A stretch of 64,000 nucleotides of DNA from Gonocerus acuteangulatus (Eukaryota; Arthropoda; Insecta; Hemiptera; Coreidae): NCBI GenBank assembly GCA_946811695.1, contig OX328131.1:8881326-8945325 (forward strand), given 5' to 3'. The position numbers were made by a program, and so were the translations under genes. Shown here piece by piece: positions 45,170 to 54,980 of this stretch. The notes under the pieces were generated by a model. The model saw only the letters and a program-made list of their open reading frames with translations, was not told where the DNA came from and ran no database searches. Position 1 is the first letter of the stretch. Each line of letters starts with the position of its first letter.

Positions 45170-45561
45170 CAGCTTTACATGATCTCAGCATTCTAAGGAA
45201 CTCTTCAGGAGCTCAAAGCCTATCCAAACCAAAAATACAAGAGTAATGTAAAAAGTGAGCCCTTCCAATCACATTATAAGCCAATTAGCGTTTCTTGGCG
45301 GAGGAATTAAAAATGAGGTTAAGTTGCCTCTGGAATAGATTAAAATCTTCCAAGATAATTTGCATTCTAAAGAACGCCTGTTAATTTCTACCGCTTGAAT
45401 ATTAAAGAGCTTTTTGACCATCTGCCTGGAACATCCTGGAATATTTTTTGCATGCCTAACGCTTTTAATGTGGATTTTGTCAATGTTATTCTGACTGACT
45501 TGAAGACTGGTAACCAAAAAAAAAATTAAATATTACTTATGACTTGTATATATAATAAAAT

Positions 45562-45885
45562 GGGGGCGAGGTTAGCTCAGTGGTAGAGCACTGGACTATA
45601 ATAAGTTGGATGACCTGAGTTCAAATCCCGAGCATAGTACTAAAGATTTTTTCTTCTAGTGTATTCGTTCATGGGTTGGATTCGGTCTCCCTAAACATCC
45701 CTAGGCCAACCCAGCCTTTAATTAATTTATTAATGGGTACCTTGGGTGCTAATGACTCCAACAGTCGAAGCTGCCAAGGGGAAAATCAGGCGGCCGGAGC
45801 ATAGTACACCTCTATAATCAGATACCTCTATAGTATCTGACCGTCGGGGCCTTCCTGGCCTGTTACGGGACTGATTTTTTTTTTT
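45562..45885 (+). mobile_element. SINE-B, full-length copy (tRNA-derived)
   Basis: Head GGGGGCGAGGTTAGCTCAGT (A box) and GAGTTCAAATCCCGAGC (B box), a body with GGGTACCTTGGGTGCTAATG and CAGATACCTCTATAGTATC, ending GTTACGGGACTGATTTTT. The 3' end is T-rich, not poly(A). Acceptor ends do not pair, so it is not a functional tRNA. Confidence 0.85.
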
Positions 45886-46268
45886 CTTTAAATAATAAAA
45901 CAGAGTTCTAATAATTCTACTTGAGGTATCTTTGGTTGTGGATACATATATTTGCTATTAATACCGGCTTTCTATCGTTATATTACACAGGATATATTTG
46001 TCAATAATATTTATGTATTTTTTTAACCTAGTAAACATAAATATGTTTTTACTTTAGTACCTAGTTACTTGCCAAAATAAAACTGTCAATATATTATAGA
46101 AATATGTTGAAAATTCACAAGTGTTAAAACCATAGTTGAGGACAAGAATATAAAGACCTGATATTTTTCAGATCTTATTTTGATATTCGTTGAAGCTTTG
46201 GGAATAATGGACAAAACTACAGCATTTGAAATTCTACAAGACAAGCAAAAGAAATTTATTTATATTAC

Positions 46269-46325
<57 letters not shown>

Positions 46326-46330
<5 letters not shown>

Positions 46331-46625
46331 CAGTCCCGTAACGGGCCACGAGGGCCCTGAGGGGCAGATACTATAGAGGTATCTGATTCATGCTCCAGCC
46401 GCCTGATTTTCCCCTTGGCTGCTTCGACTGCTGGAGTCATTAGCACCCAAGGTACCCATTATTAAATTTATTAAAGGCTGGGTTGGCCTAGGGACGGTCA
46501 GGGAGGCCGAATTCAACCCATGAACGAAGACACTAGAAGAAAAAATCTTTAATGCTTGCTCGGGATTTGAACTCAGGCCTCCAGCTTATTAGTCCAGTGC
46601 TCTAACTGAGCTAAACTCGCCCCCA
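46326..46625 (-). mobile_element. SINE-B, second copy, inverted
   Basis: Reverse complement of the 45562-45885 copy over its whole length, with scattered substitutions. The 3' end abuts (TA)n at 46272-46326. The two copies face each other tail to tail. Confidence 0.85.
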
Positions 46626-46639
46626 TATATATATATATA

Positions 46640-47054
46640 TATATGTGTGTGTATAAATCATTACGAAGTCGTACAATGAGAAGTTATGGGGTTTTAATCA
46701 AATAATTTATGTGAATTTAACGATCGTAATTTTCGTACTTTTGGAACTTGTAATACAAAACTAAGAACTAATGACAGAGATATTTTATGATTCTAAGCGG
46801 CATTTGAATTACAATCATTGATGAGTAAAACATCAACACTCGATCAAACAGTGCTAATACACTAGATGAGATTTATGATAAATCTACATAGAAACTGATA
46901 AACAAATGTTAGTTTGCATGTGAATTCAATAATAGTGAAAACAGAAACCGAAATATAACATCGGTAGAATTAGAAAAAAGGTTGGAACCGCAAAGCAGTA
47001 AGGTGTAGCGGGTTAGTATACAAAGCGCCTCAATACTATAGCTGAGAGGTTCTA
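46640..47054 (+). repeat. Dispersed repeat family D, copy 1 (left part)
   Basis: It contains CCGCAAAGCAGTAAGGTGTA and GCGCCTCAATACTATAGCTG. It continues after the LINE at 48981-49060. An inverted uninterrupted relative is at 52925-53200. Confidence 0.75.
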
Positions 47055-47314
47055 GTAAACCACAGACAAGGTGTCATCTGTGTTCTGTAAGTGACGGATA
47101 AGTAGAGGTCTGTGTTTCCTATGTTTGTATTTATTGGATAATTCTTCGCTTAGGTATGTGTGTACACAAGGTGTATCAAGAGCTTTCGATTTTAAAAGAA
47201 ACTTTAATCCTAAATACCTTCGTCTATACTCCAATGGAGGTTCTCCAGCTTCTACACAGAGACTATCCGAAGGGCTTGCCCTAAATGCACCCGTAGCTAT
47301 TCTCAAAGCAGTGT

Positions 47315-48445
47315 GATGAATGGAGTTAAGAACTTAAAAGTTAACCTAACAATGACACATTTCAATAAAAATGATCCAGTAGCCTCACAATTTTACAAGT
47401 CTATGTGTATAATTCAAACACCAAAGACAAACCCTCTCTCTTCACATTTACAGACGGATCTAAAACTAACAACGGGACCGGCGCTGCAGCGATCACAGAA
47501 AATCAAATCAATACCATTAAATTACACGACTACACTCCAGTTTACACTGCAGAATTACAAGGTATACACTTATCACTGACCAACACAAATAACATAGAGC
47601 AAAGTGATATTATAATTTGTACTGATTCATTGAGTTCTTTACACTCTATGGAAAGCATTTACAATAACCATCCCATAATCACACAAATATACACCCAAAT
47701 ACACAGATTAAAACAACACAACATTACAATGCTTTGGATACCGGGACATAAAGACATAGGCCTAAACACAGACGTGGAAAACCACGCTAAAGAGGCTACC
47801 TTTAAAGAAAACATTGACATCAGACAACTAACTACTCAGGACTTATGTAACATAGCACATACACACATATTACAAGATTGGCTAAATCACTGGTTACGGA
47901 CAGACAACAAATTGAGAGAAATTAAAAACTCAATCAAAGTCTGGCATGATAATGATTTGTCTTTAAATAGAAGAGACCAAGTTGTCCTGACCAGGCTAAG
48001 AATTGGACACTCACTTATACCACATTCATACTTAATGGAAAGACAAGACAGACCCATGTGCTCACTGTGTAATGTTACCCTGACGATAAAACACATACTC
48101 ACAGACTGCAGAAGACAAGACAGACCCGTGTGCTCACTGTGTAATGTTACCCTGACGATAAAACACATACTCACAGACTGCAGAAGACAAGATAGACCCG
48201 TGTGCTCACTGTGTAATGTTACCCTGACGATAAAACACATACTCACAGACTGCAGAAGACGAGACAGACCCGTGTGCTCCCTGTGTAATGTTACCCTGAC
48301 GATAAAACACATACTCACAGACTGCAGAAGACGAGACAATTTACTCACGCCACACGACTTACACACATTACTCGCAGAAGGTAGCCCACACATCAACAGT
48401 ATACTACAGTTTTTAAAGAACACTAATTTATACAACAAAATCTAG
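47315..48445 (+). pseudogene. LINE ORF2 3' part: RNase H plus expanded CCHC tail
   Basis: The linker (RVKNLKVNLTMTHFNKND) is in another frame from the 346-codon frame beginning 47405, so a frameshift lies near 47400. RNase H residues: FTDGSKTNNGTGAAAI, YTAELQG, CTDSLSSL, LWIPGHKDI. The zinc-like motif CSLCNVTLTIKHILTDC is present four times in tandem (about 48057-48337), 24 aa each, where the relative at 40.4 kb has one. The RT core is absent because of truncation. Confidence 0.85.
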
Positions 48446-48786
48446 CCAATCTCCCTTCTTCTCCTTGTGCTTTCATTTTAATAGTTTACTTTAATAACCT
48501 ATAGATCGGATCTAATTAAGCTAATGTACCTTATTTTAGTTATTTTGTGTTTTATATTTTCATTGTAACTGCTAATGAACTGTGGTTTATATTTGTATTT
48601 ATTATCTTTATTCATATGAATCTCGTGGTATATGCATGTATATATGCTATATTTTGTGTATATATGTATATGTATATATATATTATATATATGTGTATAA
48701 TGTATGTATATATATGTATATATCTTATTTAAGTGTAAATGTAAATTGTATCAACGTCAACATAGTGTAAAAGAAGTGTATATATT

Positions 48787-48960
48787 TTATAATCTGTATT
48801 AGGGCTCATAGCCATAGTTGCGGAGCCCTTATAATCTGTATTAGGGCTCATAGCCATAGTTGCGGAGCCCTTATAATCTGTATTAGGGCTCATAGCCATA
48901 GTTGCGGAGCCCTTATAATCTGTATTAGGGCTCATAGCCATAGTTGCGGAGCCCTTATAA
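48787..48960. repeat. 42-bp tandem repeat in LINE 3' UTR (4 copies)
   Basis: Units TTATAATCTGTATTAGGGCT + CATAGCCATAGTTGCGGAGCCC, nearly identical. The inner AGGGCTC...GAGCCC can pair as a stem. 42 bp is 14 codons, giving a repetitive minus-strand frame that is an artefact. Confidence 0.92.
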
Positions 48961-49060
48961 TGAAATAAAGAAAAAAAAAATAAACCACAGACAATTCTAG
49001 GGGCTAAGATGGAAAATATCTTCTCCTTCTTTAGCAAAATTAATTATATTATATATTAAT

Positions 49061-49260
49061 TAATTGTATTTATTTAGGCTTATAATTCCAGTCTTAGGAA
49101 AACAATACTTAGATACCTGTAATAGAATATACCAAAAACCTTATTCAAAAGATCAGATTTATCTGTTCCAGGGCTACGCTGAGTTTTTCTTAGATTCAAA
49201 ACGAACAGTTATTGCGGTTTGAAAAAGATTCTTGAGAAAATTAAAAGTTCATTAGCCATT
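49061..49260. other. AT-rich stretch, no gene seen
   Basis: Nothing recognisable. Confidence 0.35.
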
Positions 49261-49269
49261 AAGCCAATT

Positions 49270-50170
49270 TAATGCTAATTTTAAAAAGTCTGACACGCAG
49301 TAACTGATAATCAGGAAACTGATAGTATTCTAAGCGTAAATGGCTCCCCCCCCCCCACCTTCTCATTTCCATACCTTATTCTATAAAAATACTAATTCTA
49401 CTATTAAATGCAATTAAAATACAATAACCAATTAAAACGTTAGGTAAACTGCAACAAAACCACATAGAAAAGCACAAAACTAACAATGTTGAAAATTTAA
49501 TTCTCGAAAATTTCATCTGAACCTTGTTTGTAGAGAATTTAGTAAGCTTTTGAATGGTCACCTTTCACTTATCACGATTTTCCAATCGTTTTCAGGATAT
49601 TGTAGAAAATATACATAAATACTATAACGTTTTATGCCTGTTAATGAAATATTATATTTCTACTACTTCCTTAACTTTAAACGAAACAAAAATTTATCTA
49701 TCTTAGATTGGATGAATATCAAACGTATGAAACATGTTTCAACTGCATTAATCGTTTTTGAATACCCAAAATGAAAATTATTGAGAGGAGATGGTTGACC
49801 GTAGATGATGCAAGGTAGGGATTGTCGGGGTTCGGTCACTGCTACTTAATAAAACTACATTTTATCATAAAAATGGTTTTATTGTGCCGACGTTTCGGCT
49901 TGAACTGATTAAACATTAACATTATTATTATACTGTGTAATTAACATTACACAGAGTAACAAAGGCTTGAAGTTCAAGCCGAAACGTCGGCACAATAAAA
50001 CCATTTTTATGATAAAATGTAGTTTTATTAAATAGCAGTGACCGAACCCCGACAAAATGAAAATTAGTTTGTATAAGTAGGTGTTACAGTGTATGTAAAA
50101 AACGGTTACAGATATTCTTAGCTTTTCTGTGTTAAGAAACATATAAAACAAGTACCCGCAAGAGAAAAGA
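49270..50170 (+). repeat. Dispersed repeat family A, copy 3 (partial, interrupted)
   Basis: It shares GTCTGACACGCAGTAACTG, TTTGTAGAGAATTTAGTAAG and TTTCAACTGCATTAATCG-type blocks with copies 1 and 2, more diverged. A second hammerhead-related insert interrupts it at 49783-50054. Confidence 0.6.
49783..50054. mobile_element. Fold-back insert with inverted hammerhead relics and 13-bp TSD
   Basis: aaaatgaaaatta occurs on both sides (about 49770 and 50055). Left arm TTGAGAGGAGATGG...GGTCACTGCTACTT... mirrors the right arm GTAGTTTTATTAAATAGCAGTGACC. Both arms keep GTTCAAGCCGAAACGTCGGCAC but have lost the CUGAUGA half of the motif. Same family as 16743-17127. Confidence 0.75.
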
Positions 50171-50866
50171 AAATTTGAGCTTTTTTACGAAAAACACGTT
50201 TGTTTTTTTTTAATAACATTTAGAACAGCACAGAAACAAGAACAGATAGAAACGTGCGGTGAGCAGGATTTAACTGCATTTTTTTGTAATAAGTACTGTC
50301 ATTAACATGCTATACGCCAGAATACTTGAATTCAGGGTCCTTCTACAAAGTAGGATCCATAAATATTTAAAGAAACATTTTATAAAATTCTTTCATGAGT
50401 GTAGCCGCAATATCTACATTCAATAAATTCAAGCAAATTGAATAATTTACAACGATTTTGTTCCTTCTAAACTCCTATTTGGATCTCTGAGGAAATCCTG
50501 AGTGAATAAGAAGATATTATCAGCCTCGGCTCCAGTTCTCTGAATAATTTGAACTTCCCGAATCTACTTTAGCCACAAAACCACGAGCCAAACCTGTACG
50601 TTTACTCGGTACTTTCAGTGTTCTGTAATCTTGTTCCTTCTGTTTCGGGTTAACATTTATTATACCTTACCTATTCTCTCACGACTAAACGGGGGGAAAA
50701 AATATTTCGTTTAGAGCCTTGTACTCAAATTCAGGAACATAAATATGCTTTAGGTCCCACCCGACAAACCTATGTAGTATAATGTATTACATATAGTCTT
50801 CTTTTTCGTACATAGCCACTGCGCATGCGCGAACGCCAGCGAACACTTTTTTTGCGAACATAGTCT

Positions 50867-50870
<4 letters not shown>
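50171..50870. other. Unique stretch, no gene seen
   Basis: Includes GCGCATGCGCGAACGCCAGCG (50822 onward), also found inverted near 35275-35290, hinting at another dispersed repeat. No coding signal. Confidence 0.35.
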
Positions 50871-50924
<54 letters not shown>

Positions 50925-50952
50925 TGATGTTATTTTTCGTCGCTGAGATAGT

Positions 50953-51335
<383 letters not shown>

Positions 51336-51457
51336 TATATATATATGGTATAATCGATAAAAATTCAAAGTAATACTTTCATATGTGCATCCCTAACAGC
51401 TAAATTCCTTCATAAAGTGCTAATACAACATTTTGAAAAAGTCTTTATCAATATATA

Positions 51458-51510
<53 letters not shown>

Positions 51511-51575
51511 TTTTTTATCCTAGGAGGCATGGGGTCATTAAAGCAGTCTTCCTTTATTACACCACTTTATTTATT

Positions 51576-51622
51576 GGGCCCGACATGTTTCGTGCATCTT
51601 TTCTTCGCACCTCTTCAGGGGC
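51576..51622 (-). ncRNA. Hammerhead-like motif
   Basis: Minus strand: stem I GCCC/GGGC, core CTGAAGA, one extra G, stem II GTGC/GCAC with a large A-rich loop, GAAA, then ACATGT palindrome giving a short stem III, triplet GTC. It sits about 70 bp from a (TA)n tract inside an unclassified repeat. Confidence 0.5.
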
Positions 51623-51679
51623 ACTTCTACAACAAAAAATAATTTTTTTCACATCCACACAAACCTTTTTTCTACTATA

Positions 51680-52540
51680 TTAAAACTATCAATACGATCT
51701 TTGAACTGTTCCACAAAAGGCATTAAAACATTATCATGCTCATTAAATGTTACTCCTACCCTAAATATTGCAATAATTATAGCTAAATTACATATTTTTT
51801 ATAAAAGGTGTTGAGTCCTACCTTGCAAGGAAGTCCTATATACCTATATATACATATATATATATATATATGCATTCAAATGTTCATGTGTATTGCATAC
51901 AAACAGTTCAGCTGATATGCGCTTTGTTTCCGCAATAACTTGCTGCGTTTGTGACAGCTCTTCCTTGTGTATTGTCTACATTCAATTCATACAATCACCC
52001 ATCAATTCCAGACCAAAGCTTAGCTATTCAGCATAGGATTCCTTGCTCCGAATTCATCAATGGATTTCCCAACACCCTAATAAAGAAATGAATATTATCA
52101 AAATACATTTCATATCAATATATATCTATAATTTATCAGTCGATTCAAGAGAACTTGATTGCACATTTAGGATACGCCTTTTTTTGTTCAAAAAAAGTCT
52201 TCAGCCTTTAAATCTTAACCGATTTCAATTGATTTTTTTTAAACTTAAAGCAAATAAAATTTATAACAACCTCGTCAAGACAGAGTTTAGTTTTTTGTAT
52301 CCGCTGTTTATTAAATTACTTGTAAATAATTCACGAACTTTTACAATTGATCATAAAATAATAATTTATTTTTCATCCAACTTAATATTTGCACTGATAT
52401 TGTTCAAATTAAACTAAAATTAAAATTAAGATTTCTCGTCGAAAAAAAGTCATAATATTTGTATAAAATGGTTGATGCATCATGCAATAAACGTTCCAGT
52501 AAAAAAAGATACGCAAATGGTGAAATAACTATTTTTTTAT
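51680..52540. other. AT-rich stretch, no supported gene
   Basis: A 124-codon plus-strand frame (52043-52417) is Ile/Leu/Phe/Asn-rich in AT-rich DNA with no recognisable domain; it is not called as a gene. Confidence 0.35.
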
Positions 52541-52672
52541 TGGCTAACGTTTTAGATTCTTATGCGGGAGATGGTGGGTTCGACTCCCACTGGCGCAGGA
52601 ATTTTCTTATCTCACGTCGGATGTCGGCGCTAATGGCCTAGACGTCGATGCGCCTTAAAAAAAACAAAAAAA
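52541..52672 (+). mobile_element. SINE-A, 5'-truncated copy
   Basis: TGGCTAACGTTTTAG, then B box GGTTCGACTCCC, tail GGCGCTAATGGCCTAGACG and GCGCCTTAAAAAAAAC. The first 15 bases of the head are missing. Confidence 0.8.
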
Positions 52673-52924
52673 AAACACTATTTGTCGTTTATTATAGAGT
52701 CGTTTATTATAGGCTTTCTTAGCATATTTGCGCCAAAACATTTTCTCCAACATAAAACTGAAGTAGCTGTTTAAATGTTTCAAATAATGTTTACAATATT
52801 CATTCTAACCTTTCGAAATGACGATATTAAAACGGGCTAAGGTATATGACGTTGTTAAAAGTTTATTTTATTGTATACAGGATTCGGAAGTATTAATTTC
52901 TAGAGATTGGAATTGTAAGCTCAA

Positions 52925-53200
52925 GTATAGTTAATATTTTTTTAATTAATTCTGCTAAAGAAGGAGAAGATATTTGCGGTCTTAAAGCCTAGAATTGTCT
53001 GTGGTTTCAGTACAACCTCCCAGCTGTAGTAATGAGGCGCTTAAAATGCTAACCCGCAACACCTTACTGCTTTGCGGTTTCAAACTGTTTTCTAATTCTA
53101 CAGACGTTATGTTTCGGTTTCTGCCTTGTTAAAGATTTTTATTCTCTCATAACTTCGAACCAGTTAAAGATAAAATTCTGAAACATTACACAGGTATTAT
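52925..53200 (-). repeat. Dispersed repeat family D, copy 2 (uninterrupted)
   Basis: Reverse complement of 46930-47054 joined directly to 48981-49060. The junction reads GAAACCACAGACAATTCTAGG with no LINE, so it shows the pre-insertion arrangement. Confidence 0.8.
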
Positions 53201-53204
53201 ACTA

Positions 53205-53570
53205 ATAGATGTGAGTAAACGTATAAAGTTGATATAGGCGATGGAATATCGGAATTTATAGGACTCACTCACTCATCAAAATTATTAGGCACTTCCCGTA
53301 AAGCTAGAAACTTGAAATTTCGCAGGATAATAGATATTAAGGTGTTATTAAAGACAAAAATGGAAAAATCCTGAAAAGTTGTGTTTTGGGGGTTGGAAAC
53401 CCATCATTCCTGCTCAAGCTAAATGTCGACGACACCAACTCTAAATTTACTTTCTAAAATATGGATATCCTCCTCCCAAAAAACTAACTTTGAAAAAAAG
53501 AGGCCAAATTCCAGGCCTCTCCAAAAATCAGTTTTCATATGAATTGGCATATTGGGCCAAGTTTTAGACC
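53205..53570. other. Unclassified stretch, repeat-like
   Basis: ACTCACTCACTCATCAAAAT and GTAAAGCTAGAAACTTGAAA look like text from a dispersed repeat. No gene. Confidence 0.3.
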
Positions 53571-53584
53571 CTTAACCCTTTCCG

Positions 53585-53875
53585 TACCGTGGGCTTGTAC
53601 AGCAGTCGAGAGCGGTCGGGACCCACATACCGTGGACTTGTGTAGAAGTCGAAGGAAGACGGGACCCACGTACCGTGGACTTGTACAGCAGTCGAGAGCG
53701 GTCGGGACCCACAAACCGTGGACTTGTGTAGAAGTCGAAGGAAGACGGGACCCACGTACCGTGGACTTGTACAGCAGTCGAGAGCGGTCGGGACCCACAT
53801 ACCGTGGACTTGTGTAGAAGTCGAAGGAAGACGGGACCCACGTACCGTGGACTTGTACAGCAGTCGAGAGCTCGG
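53585..53875. repeat. 87-bp dimeric subterminal repeat
   Basis: Alternating 43/44-bp halves: accgtggacttgtacagcag... with gagagcggtcgggaccc, and accgtggacttgtgtagaag... with gaaggaagacgggaccc. About 3.3 dimers. 87 is a multiple of 3, so frames stay open on both strands and mimic repetitive proteins. Confidence 0.92.
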
Positions 53876-54684
53876 CGTATCTCTCGCATTCTTTATCTTC
53901 TCATTTCTCGACTTTAGAGCTATCTAGCGTAACCGTATTGTACTTCTAGTATTCCTGTCTGTTACTAGATGGCATTTGAATGAAGTTTTTGGTCGTTTTT
54001 AGTCGAATTACAACTCGTTGCCTTCTCCACCCATTTACCCGGTCAACCTTCTTCAAATTATCGTTTCTTTTATACCTCTGTACATTCCCAACAACAAAAA
54101 TAAGTTCACTTTTAGTCTTGATGTGTTAAGATCTTATATTTAGTATTGTTAAATTTAGAAAAAACTTTCTTTTTTATTGCGTGTCCTCCATTTAAAAATA
54201 AATGTAATATGCAATTGATAAGATTAATATATTACGTATTTAATTGAATAATTCATTAAATTAATTGTAAATATTTATAATAATCCTTTTGTTTTTGTAA
54301 ATACGTTTTATACAAAAAAAAAAGAATAAAAATAAAATAAGTTTTTAGCTCCGCCAGTGTACAAAGTCACGGATCAAAAAGGAAGATGGGAAACTTTTTG
54401 CCGTAGTTATGGAGTATATTATTCCCTTGCTTATTATTCATAAAATAAAGGGCAAATGATAAACAGAAAAACCTTCTTTTTTTTTGTGCCTATATAATAT
54501 AACTTTTTTATAACTTATTTTGAACAAAGTTATTCAAATTAACAATAATTATTGAAACACCAAACTAATTCAACATAAATAACAATTAATAATCATTGTA
54601 ACCAAAATAAAAATCAAAATTATAAAAGACGATTTTTACTACGGCGAAGAGATCGCTGAAAGTCGAGGCGCTGTGACCGAGAGT

Positions 54685-54805
54685 GGGAAAAGTATCCCGT
54701 ACAGGGGGCCCGAAGCCGGGTGCTAGTATCCCGTACAGGGGGCCCGAAGCCGGGTGCTAGTATCCCGTACAGGGGGACCAATGCCGAGTGCGAGTATCCC
54801 GTACA
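54685..54805. repeat. 34-bp subterminal repeat (about 3.5 copies)
   Basis: Units AGTATCCCGTACAGGGGG + CCCGAAGCCGGGTGCT near the right end of the piggyBac-like MITE. CCCGTAC echoes the terminal TTTCCGTAC. Confidence 0.85.
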
Positions 54806-54980
54806 GCAGAACACACTCCTTGCGGCTCTTTGCGTATGGAAAGGGTTAATACCTTGTTAAGAACCTAATAACGCCCTCTGAATTATTTGTGCATTTACAA
54901 CTTGGCCAGCTTACGTTATGTGATGACTGTTGTAACTTGCATAGATTTTATACAAACCCGATCATTTTAAGTCATCAAAG

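Larger units (their letters stand above)
47069..48980 (+). mobile_element. Twin-primed, 5'-truncated LINE with 14-bp TSD
   Basis: The TSD taaaccacagacaa is at 47055-47068 and 48981-48994. 47069-47312 is inverted and encodes on the minus strand the RT C-terminus (RIATGAFRASP, AGEPPLEYRRRYLGLKFLL). From 47315 the plus strand carries linker, RNase H and CCHC tail, then a 3' UTR with a 42-bp repeat and AATAAAGAAAAAAAAAA. Inverted 5' part plus direct 3' part is the twin-priming signature. Confidence 0.88.
53572..54849. mobile_element. piggyBac-like MITE with TTAA target duplications
   Basis: TTAA + CCCTTTCCGTAC at the left and GTATGGAAAGGG + TTAA at the right: 12-bp inverted ends (11/12) with TTAA on both sides, diagnostic of piggyBac-type insertion. 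Subterminal tandem repeats sit near each end (87-bp dimers at 53585-53875; 34-bp units at 54685-54805). The interior is AT-rich and non-coding; no transposase. Confidence 0.8.

Noticed and set aside
47887..48438. 183-codon minus-strand frame with repeated Cys motif
   Set aside because: Shadow of the fourfold 72-bp repeat in the plus-strand LINE ORF.
53535..53927. Several overlapping open frames of 70-105 codons on both strands
   Set aside because: They come from an 87-bp tandem repeat whose length is a multiple of 3 and which lacks stops; the block lies in a MITE.
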